The notes: generated by a model not told the origin, from the letters alone. A stretch of DNA of 64,000 nt from Neorhizobium galegae bv. orientalis str. HAMBI 540 (GCF_000731315.1 NZ_HG938354.1:372001-436000), one strand, 5' to 3'. Positions 1 through 9,750 are shown, counted from the stretch's first letter. Made by a program: numbers and translations.

Positions 1-1823
1 CGCGCCACGTAATGGCCTGGCGCGATTTCCTCCCGGGCGAGAAGCACCGGTTCGTTCCCAACAGCCCGGATCGGGCTCGGAATGTCGCCCTCGATCATCG
101 CCAGCGGCTTGCGCCGGCGCGGATCGGCGACCGGCACCGCCGAAAGAAGCCGCCGCGTATAGTCATGCGTCGGCGTTTCGAAGATCTGGCGGCGATTGCC
201 GAATTCCATGATCTGGCCAAGATAGAGCACCGCCACCCGGTGGCTCATCTTCTCGACCACCGCCATGTCGTGGCTGATGAAGAGATAGGCCAGGCCGCGC
301 TCTTCCTGCAGGTCCATGAACAGGTTGATGATCTGCGCCTGGATCGAGACGTCGAGCGCCGAAAGCGCCTCGTCGGCGATGATCAGCTTCGGCTTGGAGG
401 CGAGCGCCCGGGCGATGCAGACGCGCTGGCGTTGGCCGCCGGAGAACTCGTGCGGATAACGGCGGGCATGCGCGGAGGTGAGGCCGACCCGTTCGAGCAG
501 CGCATCGACGGTTTTTGCGATCTCCTTCTCGCTGTCGAGAAGGCCGTGGGTGCGGATCGGCTCGGCGATCGAGAACCTGACCGTCTTGCGCGGATCGAGC
601 GAGGCGAACGGATCTTGGAAGATATATTGTACGTCCCGGCGCAGGTTGTGCCGTTCCGCCATGGTCATTGCCGAGAGCGGCTTGCCCGAAAAGGTAATAT
701 TGCCGGCTGTTGCCTTCTGAAGCTGCTGGATGGTGCGGCCGATCGTCGACTTGCCCGATCCGGATTCGCCGACCAGCGCCAACGTCTCGCCCGGATGGAT
801 GTCGAACGAGACTTTTTCCACCGCGTGGACGCGGTGGGTGACCTTGCCGAGCAGGCCCTTCTTGATGTCGAAGCGGACCACGAGATCGCGCACCGACAGC
901 AGCGGATCGGCATCGTAGCGGGCGGTATCCTGGATGCGTTCGATGCCCGAAAGCGTCGGTTCACCGTTTTCGAGCACGGTCAACGGCAGGCGCTTGGGGA
1001 ATTCCTCGCCGGTCATGCTGCCGAGCTTCGGCACGGCTGCCAGAAGTGTGCGGGTATAGGCATTGGTGGGCTTCTCGAAAATGTCGAGCGCCTTGCCCTT
1101 TTCCACCGCCTTGCCCTTCCACATCACCACCACGTCGTCGGCCATCTCGGCGACGACGCCCATGTCATGGGTGATGAAGATGACGGCGGCACCGAGTTCC
1201 TTCTGCAGGTCGCGCAGGATATTGAGGATCTGCGCCTGGATCGTCACGTCGAGCGCTGTGGTCGGCTCGTCGGCGATCAGCAGCCTTGGCCGGCAGGCAA
1301 GTGCCATGGCGATCATCACGCGCTGACGCATGCCGCCGGAAAGCTGGTGCGGATAACGGGTCAGCAGTTCCGCCGCATCCGGCAGGCGGACCATGTCGAG
1401 AAGCCGTTTCGCCTCGGCAAGTGCTGCGCTGTTCGACTTGCCTTCATGCAGTTTCAGGATTTCGGCCACCTGGTCGCCGATCGTGAAGACCGGGTTGAGC
1501 GAGGTCATCGGCTCCTGGAAGATCATCGAGATCTCCTTGCCGCGAATGCTGCGCATCTTCTTCTGGTCGAGTTTCAGGAGATCGATCTCGCCGCCTGATG
1601 TCTGGAACAGGATGCGTCCGGTCGGGTAATTGGCGCCGAGCATATCGGCAAGCCGCATGATCGAGAGCGAGGTCACCGACTTGCCCGAACCGGATTCGCC
1701 GACGATCGCGACAGTCTGGCCGGCCGAAACGGAAAAGCTCAGGTTCTCGATGACGCGGGAGGCGCCGAACTCGACCGAAAGGTCATCCACGGCCAGAAGC
1801 GGGGTGGGGGCGGTTGGCGTCAC
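1..1823 (-). CDS. Two-domain dipeptide/oligopeptide ABC transporter ATP-binding protein (3' end off window)
   Basis: Energises a peptide/nickel-type ABC importer on the cytoplasmic face of the inner membrane. Two complete nucleotide-binding domains are fused in one chain. The first has Walker [12 protein letters not shown], signature LSGGMRQRV and Walker [13 protein letters not shown]; the second has [20 protein letters not shown] and [12 protein letters not shown]. This is the GsiA/DppD-DppF fused arrangement, normally about 600-620 residues. 607 codons are visible and the last ones read as the usual C-terminal PG-containing tail, so only a few codons are missing. The start is GTG at 1823 with AGGAG just upstream. 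Its permease and binding-protein genes must lie left of the window. It is divergent from the gene at 2173. The + strand open frame opposite it is a codon-bias shadow. Confidence 0.93.
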   Translation of the reverse strand, partial: MTPTAPTPLLAVDDLSVEFGASRVIENLSFSVSAGQTVAIVGESGSGKSVTSLSIMRLADMLGANYPTGRILFQTSGGEIDLLKLDQKKMRSIRGKEISMIFQEPMTSLNPVFTIGDQVAEILKLHEGKSNSAALAEAKRLLDMVRLPDAAELLTRYPHQLSGGMRQRVMIAMALACRPRLLIADEPTTALDVTIQAQILNILRDLQKELGAAVIFITHDMGVVAEMADDVVVMWKGKAVEKGKALDIFEKPTNAYTRTLLAAVPKLGSMTGEEFPKRLPLTVLENGEPTLSGIERIQDTARYDADPLLSVRDLVVRFDIKKGLLGKVTHRVHAVEKVSFDIHPGETLALVGESGSGKSTIGRTIQQLQKATAGNITFSGKPLSAMTMAERHNLRRDVQYIFQDPFASLDPRKTVRFSIAEPIRTHGLLDSEKEIAKTVDALLERVGLTSAHARRYPHEFSGGQRQRVCIARALASKPKLIIADEALSALDVSIQAQIINLFMDLQEERGLAYLFISHDMAVVEKMSHRVAVLYLGQIMEFGNRRQIFETPTHDYTRRLLSAVPVADPRRRKPLAMIEGDIPSPIRAVGNEPVLLAREEIAPGHYVA

Positions 1824-2172
1824 TCGGGGAACTCCTACCGGATAATGGCGGCGCAGGCCGCCCGAATGAGTGCGTCGACAGCGGGATCCATAAGATGCTC
1901 ATGACGTTCGGCACGGCAGCTGTTGGCAGCCACGCTCACCGTCATCTGCCTGTTCTCCCACGTATGGCGGCCCCGAATTTCTTTCGGTTTTTCCGTCACC
2001 TGCCTCACCCTTGCTTTGATAAGAATATGTCATCACTTTGTCGACATTTTGTCAACGGCGCAATAGGCTGATTTTGGCTGGTCTAGGTGGCGGTATTCAA
2101 GGAGCGGGAAAATACGACATCCCGCCTTACCAAAGACCGTGGCCTGTGGTTGAATTCGCAAAGGGAGGAAAC
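1824..2172. other. Divergent intergenic region with TTGTC repeats
   Basis: No gene is seen. The stretch separates a leftward ABC ATPase from a rightward enolase-superfamily gene, so it should hold both promoters. At 2038-2056 it carries TTGTCGACATTTTGTCAAC: a perfect 8-bp palindrome TGTCGACA followed by a second TTGTC half-site. This resembles GntR/FCD operators but is unproven. A good ribosome-binding site (GGGAGGA, 2163-2169) precedes the ATG at 2173. Confidence 0.45.
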
Positions 2173-3375
2173 ATGAAAATCACCAAGCTTGAAACTGTGC
2201 GCGTCGCGGAGCGTGCGAACCTGTTGTGGGTCCTTGTCCACACCGACGAGGGTATTATCGGCCTCGGCGAGACCTTTTTCGGCGCCGAGACCGTGGAGAG
2301 CTACATCCACGAATATGTCGCACCGCGGGTGATCGGCCGTGATCCGCTGCAGATCGACCTTCTGGCGCAGGAGCTGGTCGGTTATATCGGGTTTCGTTCC
2401 TCAGGCGCGGAGGTGCGGGGCAATTCGGCGTTCGATATCGCCCTCTGGGACATTTTTGGCAAGGTCGCCAACCAGCCGATCGCCCAGCTGCTGGGAGGCT
2501 TCAGCCGCCGGGAAATCCGCACCTACAATACCTGCGCCGGCACGGAATATATCAAGAAGGCAACCGGCCAGGCCACCGCCAACTACGGTCTGACCGGTGG
2601 CGCCGCTTACGACGACCTCAACGGTTTTCTGCATCGTGCCGACGAACTGGCCTTGTCGCTGCTCGAAGAGGGCATCACGGCGATGAAGATCTGGCCGTTC
2701 GACGCGGCTGCGGAGAGGACGAAGGGCCAGTATATCTCGATGCCGGACCTGAAACTTGCGCTTCAGCCTTTCGAGAAGATCCGCAAGGCCGTCGGCGATC
2801 GGATGGATATCATGGTGGAGTTCCACTCCATGTGGCAACTCCTGCCGGCCATGCAGATTGCCAAGGCGCTGACCCCGTACCAGACCTTCTGGCATGAAGA
2901 TCCGATCAAGATGGATAGCCTGTCGAGCCTCAAGCGTTATGCGGACGTATCGCCGGCGCCGATCTCGGCTTCGGAGACGCTCGCGACCCGCTGGGGTTTT
3001 CGCGACTATCTGGAAACCGGCGTCGCCGGTATCGTCATGCTCGACATTTCCTGGTGCGGCGGCCTTTCGGAAGCCCGCAAGATCGCGTCCATGGCGGAAG
3101 CCTGGCATCTGCCGGTCGCGCCGCATGACTGCACCGGCCCGGTCGTGCTCTGCGCATCGACCCATCTGTCTCTCAACGCACCGAATGCACTGGTGCAGGA
3201 AAGCGTGCGGGCGTTCTACAGGACATGGTATCGGGATCTGGTGACGGCGCTGCCGGAGGTAAGAAACGGCATGATCACAGTGCCGCCAGGCCCGGGTCTT
3301 GGGCTGGAGCTCAACCCCGAGCTCGATCGCGCCTTCACCGTCAGCCGACGGACGTCCGACGCCTCCATTCTCTAA
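2173..3375 (+). CDS. Mandelate racemase/muconate lactonizing enzyme family protein (sugar-acid dehydratase-like)
   Basis: Enolase-superfamily cytosolic enzyme of 400 residues that probably dehydrates or epimerises a sugar acid through a Mg2+-stabilised enolate. The metal-ligand strands are visible in order: an E in IMVEFHSMW, an E in WHEDPI and an E in SASETLATR. The general-base dyad is the D of MLDISWCGG with the H of APHDCTGP. The beta2 position reads AMKIWPF, so one catalytic lysine is kept but the second position is W, unlike mandelate racemase (KxK). The frame is open further upstream, but the ATG at 2173 is preceded by AAGGGAGGAA and begins the family-typical MKITKLETV. It is followed 11 bp later by an EamA permease gene, probably co-transcribed. 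The exact substrate cannot be read from the sequence. Confidence 0.88.
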   Translation: MKITKLETVRVAERANLLWVLVHTDEGIIGLGETFFGAETVESYIHEYVAPRVIGRDPLQIDLLAQELVGYIGFRSSGAEVRGNSAFDIALWDIFGKVANQPIAQLLGGFSRREIRTYNTCAGTEYIKKATGQATANYGLTGGAAYDDLNGFLHRADELALSLLEEGITAMKIWPFDAAAERTKGQYISMPDLKLALQPFEKIRKAVGDRMDIMVEFHSMWQLLPAMQIAKALTPYQTFWHEDPIKMDSLSSLKRYADVSPAPISASETLATRWGFRDYLETGVAGIVMLDISWCGGLSEARKIASMAEAWHLPVAPHDCTGPVVLCASTHLSLNAPNALVQESVRAFYRTWYRDLVTALPEVRNGMITVPPGPGLGLELNPELDRAFTVSRRTSDASIL

Positions 3376-3386
3376 GGTGCTAATGA

Positions 3387-4301
3387 ATGACGATATCCTC
3401 GGCGACCGTGCTCAGGACCGCGAGCATGACCGGCCCGATGCTGATGCTTCTCGGCATGCTGATGTTTGCCTTGAACGACGCCATGGGCAAATGGCTCGTC
3501 GCGAATTATGGGCTCGGTCAGGTCGTCCTGATCCGCAGCCTTGCTGCGCTGATCATTCTGGTGCCGATGGTCTGGAAGGCGGGTTTCGGCAATCTGCTGA
3601 CCGTCGAACGGCCCGGCATGCAGTTCTTCCGCGTGGCGTTTTCGACGGCTGAAGTGTTCTGCTTCTATTATGCGGTCATGTACCTGCCGCTCGCCGACGT
3701 CATGACCTATTGGCTGGCCGCGCCGATCTACGTTGCCGCGTGTTCGCCCTTCCTGCTTGGCGAGAAGGTCGGCTGGCGGCGCTGGACGGCGATTGCCGTC
3801 GGTTTCGTCGGCGTCATCATCACGCTCGAGCCTTCGAGCGCCATGTTCAGCATGCCGGCGGTTATCTCGATCGTCGGCAGCGCTGCGTTTGCCTTCATGC
3901 TGATTTCCGGACGTTTCCTGCGCGGCACGCCGGATAGTGCGCTGGTGTTTTTCCAGGTCGTGGGCGCCGGTATCGCCGGCCTTGCCTTCGCGCCGATGGA
4001 CTGGTCGCCGATCGCATCGAGCCGCGACCTTCTTCTGCTCGGACTGCTCGGCATCGTCGCCATGGCGGCGCATATGCTGGTCAACCGCGCCCTCAAGATC
4101 TCCGATGCGGCGACCGTCGCGCCGCTTCAATATACGCTGCTGCTCTGGGCGGTGATCTTCGGCTGGATGTTTTTCGGCGATATGCCGCGGCTCGGCATGA
4201 TGGTCGGGGCAGCCCTGATCGTCGCGTCCGGCCTCTTCATTTTCATCCGCGAACAGATGCTCAAGAAGCGCCAGAGCGTCCTTCCGGCTGTTCCGGAATG
4301 A
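3387..4301 (+). CDS. EamA/DMT-family transporter
   Basis: Inner-membrane drug/metabolite transporter superfamily permease of 304 residues. About ten hydrophobic helices form two EamA repeats, for example FALNDAMGKWLV at the start of the first half and VAPLQYTLLLWAVIFGWMFF in the last third. Such proteins export or import metabolites. It follows an enolase-superfamily enzyme by 11 bp, so handling of the same sugar acid or its product is the reasonable inference. The start at 3387 has a weak AAGG upstream; a second methionine at 3426 (MTGPMLML) is a possible alternative start. A hairpin terminator follows at 4305-4333. Confidence 0.88.
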   Translation: MTISSATVLRTASMTGPMLMLLGMLMFALNDAMGKWLVANYGLGQVVLIRSLAALIILVPMVWKAGFGNLLTVERPGMQFFRVAFSTAEVFCFYYAVMYLPLADVMTYWLAAPIYVAACSPFLLGEKVGWRRWTAIAVGFVGVIITLEPSSAMFSMPAVISIVGSAAFAFMLISGRFLRGTPDSALVFFQVVGAGIAGLAFAPMDWSPIASSRDLLLLGLLGIVAMAAHMLVNRALKISDAATVAPLQYTLLLWAVIFGWMFFGDMPRLGMMVGAALIVASGLFIFIREQMLKKRQSVLPAVPE

Positions 4302-4304
4302 AAT

Positions 4305-4333
4305 AACCCGCGGCGCTTTGGGCACCGCGGGTT
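4305..4333. terminator. Bidirectional terminator hairpin
   Basis: Perfect inverted repeat AACCCGCGG / CCGCGGGTT with an 11-nt loop, lying 4 bp after the EamA stop and 43 bp before the end of the leftward TRAP operon. A short T run follows on the + strand and an A-rich stretch lies on the other side, so it could serve both convergent units. Confidence 0.75.
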
Positions 4334-4375
4334 TCATTCCTCAGACGGGCTACATCCGGAATGGGGCCCGTTCCG

Positions 4376-5380
4376 TTACTTGCGGACTTCCTTGAGCTCG
4401 GCGACAATGCCGTCGACCACCTCGGCGCCGATTTCAGCCTTGTGCTTCTCATAGACGACCGCGGACTTTTCGCGGATGCGCTGCTGCTCTTCCGGCGACA
4501 ACGTGTTGACCTGCAGGCCGGCCGCCTTGATCTTCTCGAGCGACTTCTTGTTCAAATCGCCGATCACCTGGCGCTCCACGTCGCGTCCGACGACTGCGCA
4601 GGCGCGCAAGGCTGCCTGCTCGTCCGGCGCATAGGTGTTGAAGATCGCCTTGGAGAACAGGAAGAGGAATGGGGTGTAGGCGTGGTTCGTCTCCGTGACA
4701 TATTTCTGCACTTCGAAGAATTTCGAGGTGTCGATCGTCACGTAGGGATTTTCCTGCGCGTCGATCGCCTTGGTTTCGAGAGCCGAGAAGACTTCCCCGA
4801 AAGCCATCGGGGTCGCGTTGGCGCCGAGGTTCTGGAAGGTGTCGAGGAAGATGTTGTTCTGCATGACGCGAACCTTCATCCCCGAGAAGTCTTCCCACTT
4901 GGTAACGGGGCGAACCGAGTTCGACAGGTTACGGAAGCCGTTTTCCCAATAGGCGAGGTTGACGAGACCGGCAGCGTCGAGCTTCTGGTTCATCATGTCG
5001 CCGAACTTGCCGTCGAGGACCTTGTAGGCTTCCTGGGCGTTGCCGAAGAGGAAGGGCAGATCGAAAACACCGAGGGCGGGGACGATGCCGACCAGCGGCG
5101 ACGACGACGTCACCACGGCTTCCTGCACGCCGGAACGTAGCGCCTGGGTGGCCTGCAGGTCGCCGCCGAGTGCGCCGCCCCAGAAGGCAGTCAACTTCAT
5201 CTTGCCGCCAGACTTCTCGTCCAGGCATTTCTGCATCGCATTGATGCCGTTTCCAACCGGATGGTCGGCATTGATGCCGTTCGAGACGCGGATGTTGCGC
5301 GCCTTGAATTCGGCGAAGGCCGGTACGGCCGACGCGCATGCGAAGGCAAGGGCGGTGGTCGCCAGTAGCAGTTTTCTCAT
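4376..5380 (-). CDS. TRAP transporter substrate-binding protein, DctP family
   Basis: Periplasmic solute receptor of a tripartite ATP-independent transporter, 334 residues. It has a clean Sec signal peptide (MRKLLLATTALAFACASAVPAFA, cut after AFA) and DctP hallmarks such as KVRVMQNNIFLDTFQNLG and GEVFSALETKAIDAQENP; the arginine-bearing strand (MKVRVM) normally grips the substrate carboxylate. The frame stays open upstream, but the ATG at 5380 is preceded by GGAGGATAAT and starts the signal peptide. It is the last gene of the dctQ-dctM-dctP order, 32 bp after the large permease, and is followed by a terminator. Sugar-acid enzymes nearby suggest an aldonic acid ligand. Confidence 0.93.
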   Translation of the reverse strand: MRKLLLATTALAFACASAVPAFAEFKARNIRVSNGINADHPVGNGINAMQKCLDEKSGGKMKLTAFWGGALGGDLQATQALRSGVQEAVVTSSSPLVGIVPALGVFDLPFLFGNAQEAYKVLDGKFGDMMNQKLDAAGLVNLAYWENGFRNLSNSVRPVTKWEDFSGMKVRVMQNNIFLDTFQNLGANATPMAFGEVFSALETKAIDAQENPYVTIDTSKFFEVQKYVTETNHAYTPFLFLFSKAIFNTYAPDEQAALRACAVVGRDVERQVIGDLNKKSLEKIKAAGLQVNTLSPEEQQRIREKSAVVYEKHKAEIGAEVVDGIVAELKEVRK

Positions 5381-5412
5381 ATTATCCTCCCATGGATGAG
5401 CTTGAGACAGGT

Positions 5413-6690
5413 TTAATGGAGCCAGCGTGCAGGCACGAGCACGAGGTCTGGAAACAGGACCAGCAGGAACAGCACAATCGTCTCGGCAATCAGGAACGGC
5501 CAGACCCCGGCCGTCACCTTGCCAAGCGGAATGCGCGCTACGCCGCTGACCACGTTTAACACGACGCCGACCGGCGGGGTGATGAGGCCGATCGAGTTGT
5601 TCATGATGAAAAGCACGCCGAAATAGACTGGGTCGATTCCCGCCTGCTTGACGATCGGCATCAGCACCGGGGTCAGAATCAGGATGGTTGGTGTCAGATC
5701 GAGCGCCGTGCCGACGACCAGCACCAGGATCATGATGGCGAACATCAGCAGCATCGGACGGTCGATCAGCGGCTCGATATAACCGACGATCTCGGCCGGA
5801 ATATTGGCGGCGGTGATCAGCCACGAGGACACCAGTGCCGAAGCCACCAGGAACATGATGATCGATGTGGTCTTGGCGGCCTGCAGGATGACGTGCGGCA
5901 GTTCGCTCGGTTTGAGCTCCCGATAGATGACCATGCCGACGAAGAGCGCATAGGCGGCGGCAACGACGGCCGCTTCGGTCGGCGTCATGATGCCGGCCTT
6001 GATGCCGCCAAGAATGATCACCGGCATGCCGAGCGCCCAGGCGGCCCTGCCGGTCACGCGCAGCCGCTCGCTCATCGGCGCTTTCGGTAGCGGCTGGACC
6101 TTGTCCCGGCGCACGACGATGAGCCAGGCGATGATCAGTGACAGGCCCATCAGGATGCCGGGGAAAATGCCGGCAAGGAAAAGTTGGGTGATCGAGACGT
6201 TGCCGGCGACGCCGAAGACGATGAAGGCCATGGACGGCGGGATGACCGGCGCAATGATGCCGCCTGCGGCGATCAGGCCGCCAGAACGTGGGACGTTATA
6301 GCCAGCCTTGGCCATCATCGGGATGAGGATGGCGGCAAGCGCGGCGGTATCGGCCGCGGCCGAGCCCGAGATGCTCGCCATGATGATTGCCGCCATGATC
6401 GCGACGATGCCGAGGCCGCCGCGGATATGGCCGACACAGGCAATCGCGAAATCGATGATCCGGCGCGACAGGCCGCCGGAGTTCATCAGTTCGCCGGCCA
6501 GGATGAAGAATGGAATGGCAAGCAGGGTAAAGGTGTCGACACCGGCGATCATGTTCTGGGCGATGATCTGGGTGTTGAACATGTCCATGTACCACATGAG
6601 CACGACGCCGCAGAACATCAGTGAGAACGCGACGGGCACGCCAATCGCCATGGCGCCGAGAAGCGATACGATGAATACGATAAGTGTCAT
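5413..6690 (-). CDS. TRAP transporter large permease, DctM family
   Basis: Inner-membrane ion-coupled transport subunit of 425 residues, the usual DctM length, with about 12 hydrophobic segments. Family signatures include PFFILAGELMNSGGLSRRI, the G-rich SGSAAADTAALAAILIPMM and the re-entrant PVIPPSMAFIVFG. Its ATG overlaps the TGA of the small permease gene (TGATG at 6690), which implies translational coupling. It works with the small permease just upstream and the DctP receptor encoded next. Confidence 0.95.
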   Translation of the reverse strand: MTLIVFIVSLLGAMAIGVPVAFSLMFCGVVLMWYMDMFNTQIIAQNMIAGVDTFTLLAIPFFILAGELMNSGGLSRRIIDFAIACVGHIRGGLGIVAIMAAIIMASISGSAAADTAALAAILIPMMAKAGYNVPRSGGLIAAGGIIAPVIPPSMAFIVFGVAGNVSITQLFLAGIFPGILMGLSLIIAWLIVVRRDKVQPLPKAPMSERLRVTGRAAWALGMPVIILGGIKAGIMTPTEAAVVAAAYALFVGMVIYRELKPSELPHVILQAAKTTSIIMFLVASALVSSWLITAANIPAEIVGYIEPLIDRPMLLMFAIMILVLVVGTALDLTPTILILTPVLMPIVKQAGIDPVYFGVLFIMNNSIGLITPPVGVVLNVVSGVARIPLGKVTAGVWPFLIAETIVLFLLVLFPDLVLVPARWLH

Positions 6691-7223
6691 CAGGTACGCT
6701 CCGCCATCTGCTCGATCGTCAGGTTTTCACCGGCAAAGATGCTGATCTCCTCCTCCGTCGCGCGGCCGGTGACATAGCGGAACAGCCGCTCCAGCGCGAT
6801 CAGCGACAAGCCGGCGCCGGTAAACAGGCCGATGCCGTAGACCCAGATCATCGAAATGCCGGTCACCGGCGCGCTCATGCTGGCGTTGATCTCGAACTGC
6901 TGCCAAGTCCCCCAGAAAAAGATCATCGAGCAAGCGAGGATGATGAGGTTAGACAGGATCATGCAGACGAGCCGGCCCTTGCGGCCGAAAAGCGCCACGA
7001 CGCTTTCGACGCCGAGGTGACCATGTTCGCGAAAGGCGACGACTGCGCCGACGAAGCTCAGCCAGACGAAGAAGTAGCGGGACAATTCCTCGGAGACGGA
7101 CATGCCGGAATTGAAGGCGTAGCGAAGAACCACATTGGCAAACACCATGATCGCCATTGCTGAAAGCAGCAGGATCAATAGGACTTCCAATGCCTTAAAA
7201 AATAGATCGATTGCCTTTTGCAT
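6690..7223 (-). CDS. TRAP transporter small permease, DctQ family
   Basis: Inner-membrane subunit of 177 residues with four predicted helices and the DctQ signature FVWLSFVGAVVAFREHGHLGVE. The start is the ATG at 7223, preceded by GGGAGGGGAAC; an upstream frame extension lacks a signal and is rejected. It is the first gene of the dctQMP operon. A predicted GntR/FCD operator at 7440-7454 sits about 220 bp upstream, suggesting control by the regulator encoded at 7536-8276. Confidence 0.93.
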   Translation of the reverse strand: MQKAIDLFFKALEVLLILLLSAMAIMVFANVVLRYAFNSGMSVSEELSRYFFVWLSFVGAVVAFREHGHLGVESVVALFGRKGRLVCMILSNLIILACSMIFFWGTWQQFEINASMSAPVTGISMIWVYGIGLFTGAGLSLIALERLFRYVTGRATEEEISIFAGENLTIEQMAERT

Positions 7224-7535
7224 GTTCCCCTCCCGAATTCCTACAAACGCCCGCGCCGGGCGAGCGTCTTCGTCACCGTCGACAACCTCAAATTCTGCTC
7301 TGGGCATTTGCCCCGATGATCCGCTTCATCGACCAGCGGCTCAAGCGGCAGGCTGGACGTCACGATGCGGTTTCCTATTTGATATGCGATCAGCCTCTCC
7401 TCCATCGCAAAGACCTCTCCAGCGCTCCCTCAATTGTCAGGATGTCTGACAACCCTCCACCTGCGGTATCTCTAAAGACAGTTTTACCCGCTGTCCAGCG
7501 GCCCTTGGCCTGTTTCAGGAAATCGCTGGATCGAT
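7224..7535. other. Intergenic promoter region of the TRAP operon
   Basis: No convincing gene. It contains the leader and promoter of the leftward TRAP operon and the operator candidate at 7440-7454. Short open frames here have neither ribosome-binding sites nor recognisable products. Confidence 0.5.
7440..7454. promoter_or_regulatory. Predicted GntR/FCD operator upstream of TRAP operon
   Basis: The bottom strand reads GGTTGTCAGACATCC, 13 of 15 positions identical to GGTTATCAGACAACC at 9855-9869. It lies inside a larger inverted repeat TTGTCAG-N5-CTGACAA (7434-7452). The pattern fits the short palindromes of FadR-type GntR proteins, and such a regulator is encoded 82 bp away. Confidence 0.6.
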
Positions 7536-8276
7536 CTAACTTGAGCCCCGGCCGACACCCCAATAAACCTCCAATTGAAGGTCGAGGCGGCTTGCCGCGC
7601 CGTGGAGATGATGGCGCATCGCTTCCCGGGCACGGACCGGATCGCGGCTGGCGAGGGCGTCGCGGATCGCGACGTGTTCCGCGATCGTCACCTCGACGAT
7701 TTCCGTCAATACGGCTGCCTCCCGAGCCGTATTGATGGCCAGGTGAATTCGCTCCGCGATGAAACCGATGAATAGCAGGAAGTATTCGTTATGCGTGGAA
7801 GCCGCGATCTGGCGATGAAAGGCGAGGTCGGCGAGAATGCCTTTTTCGGTCCACTTCTCTCCACCCGTCATCTGCTCGAGCGCTTCGTCGAGCCTCACAA
7901 GGTCTTCGTCGGTATGATTGACCGCGGCGAGACCGGCAGCTTCGATCTCCAATGGCAGCCTCAGCTGAAACAGGCTTTGAAAACTGGCTCGGTGGGCGAG
8001 ATTGCCTTGTTCGATGCGAATCGAATGGCGGTGCTCGATATCGGTGGCGAACGCTCCGACACCCTGCCGGGTCTCGACCAGGCCCTCATTGCGAAGCTGC
8101 GCGATCGCCTCGCGCACGACAGATCGGCTGACGCCAAAGGTCTTTGCCAGAATATGTTCCGTCGGCAGTTTTTCGCCAGCCGTTATCCGACCGTCGCTGA
8201 TCTCGCGTCCGATCTGCGACGCGATCCGGGCGGGCAGGTGTTCGTTTCGTCTGATCTGGCTGAAGTCCATTACCAC
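7536..8276 (-). CDS. GntR-family transcriptional regulator, FadR/FCD type
   Basis: DNA-binding repressor of 246 residues. The N-terminal winged helix-turn-helix is clear (LPTEHILAKTFGVSRSVVRE, then GLVETRQGVGAF), followed by an all-helical FCD ligand domain with D/H residues of the metal-binding type (DLAFHRQIAASTHNEYF). The start is probably GTG at 8276, ten bases after GGGAG; an ATG at 8270 is the alternative. It lies 28 bp after the FAD-dehydrogenase gene on the same strand, so the two are probably co-transcribed. Matching palindromes before the TRAP operon and in the divergent promoter at 9855 suggest it controls both and itself. The ligand is probably the sugar acid or its keto product. 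Confidence 0.92.
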   Translation of the reverse strand: MVMDFSQIRRNEHLPARIASQIGREISDGRITAGEKLPTEHILAKTFGVSRSVVREAIAQLRNEGLVETRQGVGAFATDIEHRHSIRIEQGNLAHRASFQSLFQLRLPLEIEAAGLAAVNHTDEDLVRLDEALEQMTGGEKWTEKGILADLAFHRQIAASTHNEYFLLFIGFIAERIHLAINTAREAAVLTEIVEVTIAEHVAIRDALASRDPVRAREAMRHHLHGAASRLDLQLEVYWGVGRGSS

Positions 8277-8304
8277 GGCGCCGGTTCTCCCTTGTGACGC
8301 TCTT

Positions 8305-9750
8305 CTACGACTTCCCGGTAAAATTCAACTGGCAGCCCGGGTTCATCACCATGTCGGGATCGATGGCATTCTTGATAGCGTTCAGCAGTCGGCGCTTGGT
8401 TTCCGGAAGGCGTGCATCGAAATCCGCCCGCTTGAGCCGACCGATGCCATGCTCGGCGCTGAGGCTGCCGTGGAAACGGTCAAGCACCTGGTTCAGGATC
8501 GTTTTCGACTGATAGATCCTTTCGAGCCGCTGCTGATGGGGCAGTTCCACGGACGGCAGAACGTTGAGATGAACATTTCCATCGCCGACGTGACCGTAGG
8601 AGACGCAAATGCAATCGGGCAGCGCCTCGTGGATCGCCTTTTCGGCCTCGGCGACAAAGGAGGGTACCTTGGAGAGCGGAACCGAAACGTCGCTGCGCAT
8701 ATGAACACCACGTTTCGCCTGGCCCTCGTTCATTCCTTCACGAATAAGCCACAGGTTTCTCGCCTGCGCCTGTGACGAGGCAATTGCGCCATCGAGGACG
8801 ATGCCATCTTCCATGACCCCTTCGAGGAACCGCTGCATCAGGTTGTCGATATCGACGAGCCCAGAGCCGGATACTTCCATGAGGACATAGCAGGGATAAT
8901 CGGCGGCCATTGGGATCGGCAAATCCGGGATGGCCTCCCGGGCGAGCGTGAAGGCGAGTGGCGGCATGAATTCGAAGGCGGACATCAGGTCGCTGCAGTC
9001 GCGCCGGGCACGGCGATAGAGGGTGATCGCATCCTCCAGGGAGGCGAGACCGACAAGGGCGGTCGCAACCTGATCCGGATTGGGCGTCAGCTTGATCGAT
9101 GCGGCGGTGACGACACCGAGCGTTCCCTCGGCGCCGATGAAGAGCTGCTTCAGATCTATGCCGCGATTGTCCTTCCGGAGCGTTGAAAGCCCGTCGAAAA
9201 TCGTGCCGTCCGGCAGGACGACCTCCAGGCCCAGCACCAGTTCGCGTGTCATTCCATATCGAAGCACGTTGATGCCGCCGGCATTGGTCGAGATATTGCC
9301 GCCGATCCGGCAGCTTCCCTGCGCACCGAGGGCCAGCGGAAAGAACATCCCCTCCGCTGCGATCGCCTCCTTCAGCTCCCACAGGATGCAGCCCGCCTCG
9401 ACGACGGCGGAAAAGTCGTCGGCGTCGATCTTGCGGATGCGGTTCATGCGTTCGAGGCTGAGAACGACCTGCCGCTCCGGCATGTCGGGAATGCCGCCCA
9501 GCACAAGGCCGGTATTGCCGCCCTGCGGAACAACGGCGAGGCCGAGCTCACGGCAGGCTTCGACGCAAGCAGCAACGTCTTCCGTCGACCGCGGCCTGAG
9601 GACGGCAACCGCCGAACTGGTGACGTCCCCGTGCCAGTCGCGACAATATCGCGCCATCGCATCCGCATCCGTCAAGACAAGGTCTTCGCCAAGCATCGAT
9701 CGCAGGAGGAGGCGATGCTCTCCGGACGGGTCAGTGTGCAGGCTCGTCAT
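8305..9750 (-). CDS. FAD-linked 2-hydroxyacid dehydrogenase (GlcD/D-2-hydroxyglutarate dehydrogenase type)
   Basis: Flavoenzyme of 481 residues that oxidises a D-2-hydroxy acid to a 2-keto acid and passes electrons to the respiratory chain or an electron carrier. The N-terminal FAD-binding PCMH domain shows VVPQGGNTGLVLGG and GAQGSCRIGGNISTNAGGIN. The C-terminal domain has the metal-site motif YGHVGDGNVHLNV and LSAEHGIGRLKR. The length is normal for the family. The gene is divergent from denD, with a shared promoter region containing the 9855-9869 operator, and upstream of the GntR gene. In context it may oxidise a four-carbon or similar aldonic acid, but glycolate, lactate or hydroxyglutarate cannot be excluded. 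Confidence 0.9.
   Translation of the reverse strand: MTSLHTDPSGEHRLLLRSMLGEDLVLTDADAMARYCRDWHGDVTSSAVAVLRPRSTEDVAACVEACRELGLAVVPQGGNTGLVLGGIPDMPERQVVLSLERMNRIRKIDADDFSAVVEAGCILWELKEAIAAEGMFFPLALGAQGSCRIGGNISTNAGGINVLRYGMTRELVLGLEVVLPDGTIFDGLSTLRKDNRGIDLKQLFIGAEGTLGVVTAASIKLTPNPDQVATALVGLASLEDAITLYRRARRDCSDLMSAFEFMPPLAFTLAREAIPDLPIPMAADYPCYVLMEVSGSGLVDIDNLMQRFLEGVMEDGIVLDGAIASSQAQARNLWLIREGMNEGQAKRGVHMRSDVSVPLSKVPSFVAEAEKAIHEALPDCICVSYGHVGDGNVHLNVLPSVELPHQQRLERIYQSKTILNQVLDRFHGSLSAEHGIGRLKRADFDARLPETKRRLLNAIKNAIDPDMVMNPGCQLNFTGKS

Noticed and set aside
12..1598. Long + strand open frame of about 528 codons
   Set aside because: It lies exactly opposite the two-domain ABC ATPase, whose Walker and signature motifs are intact; the frame is a result of GC-rich codon bias and has no recognisable product.
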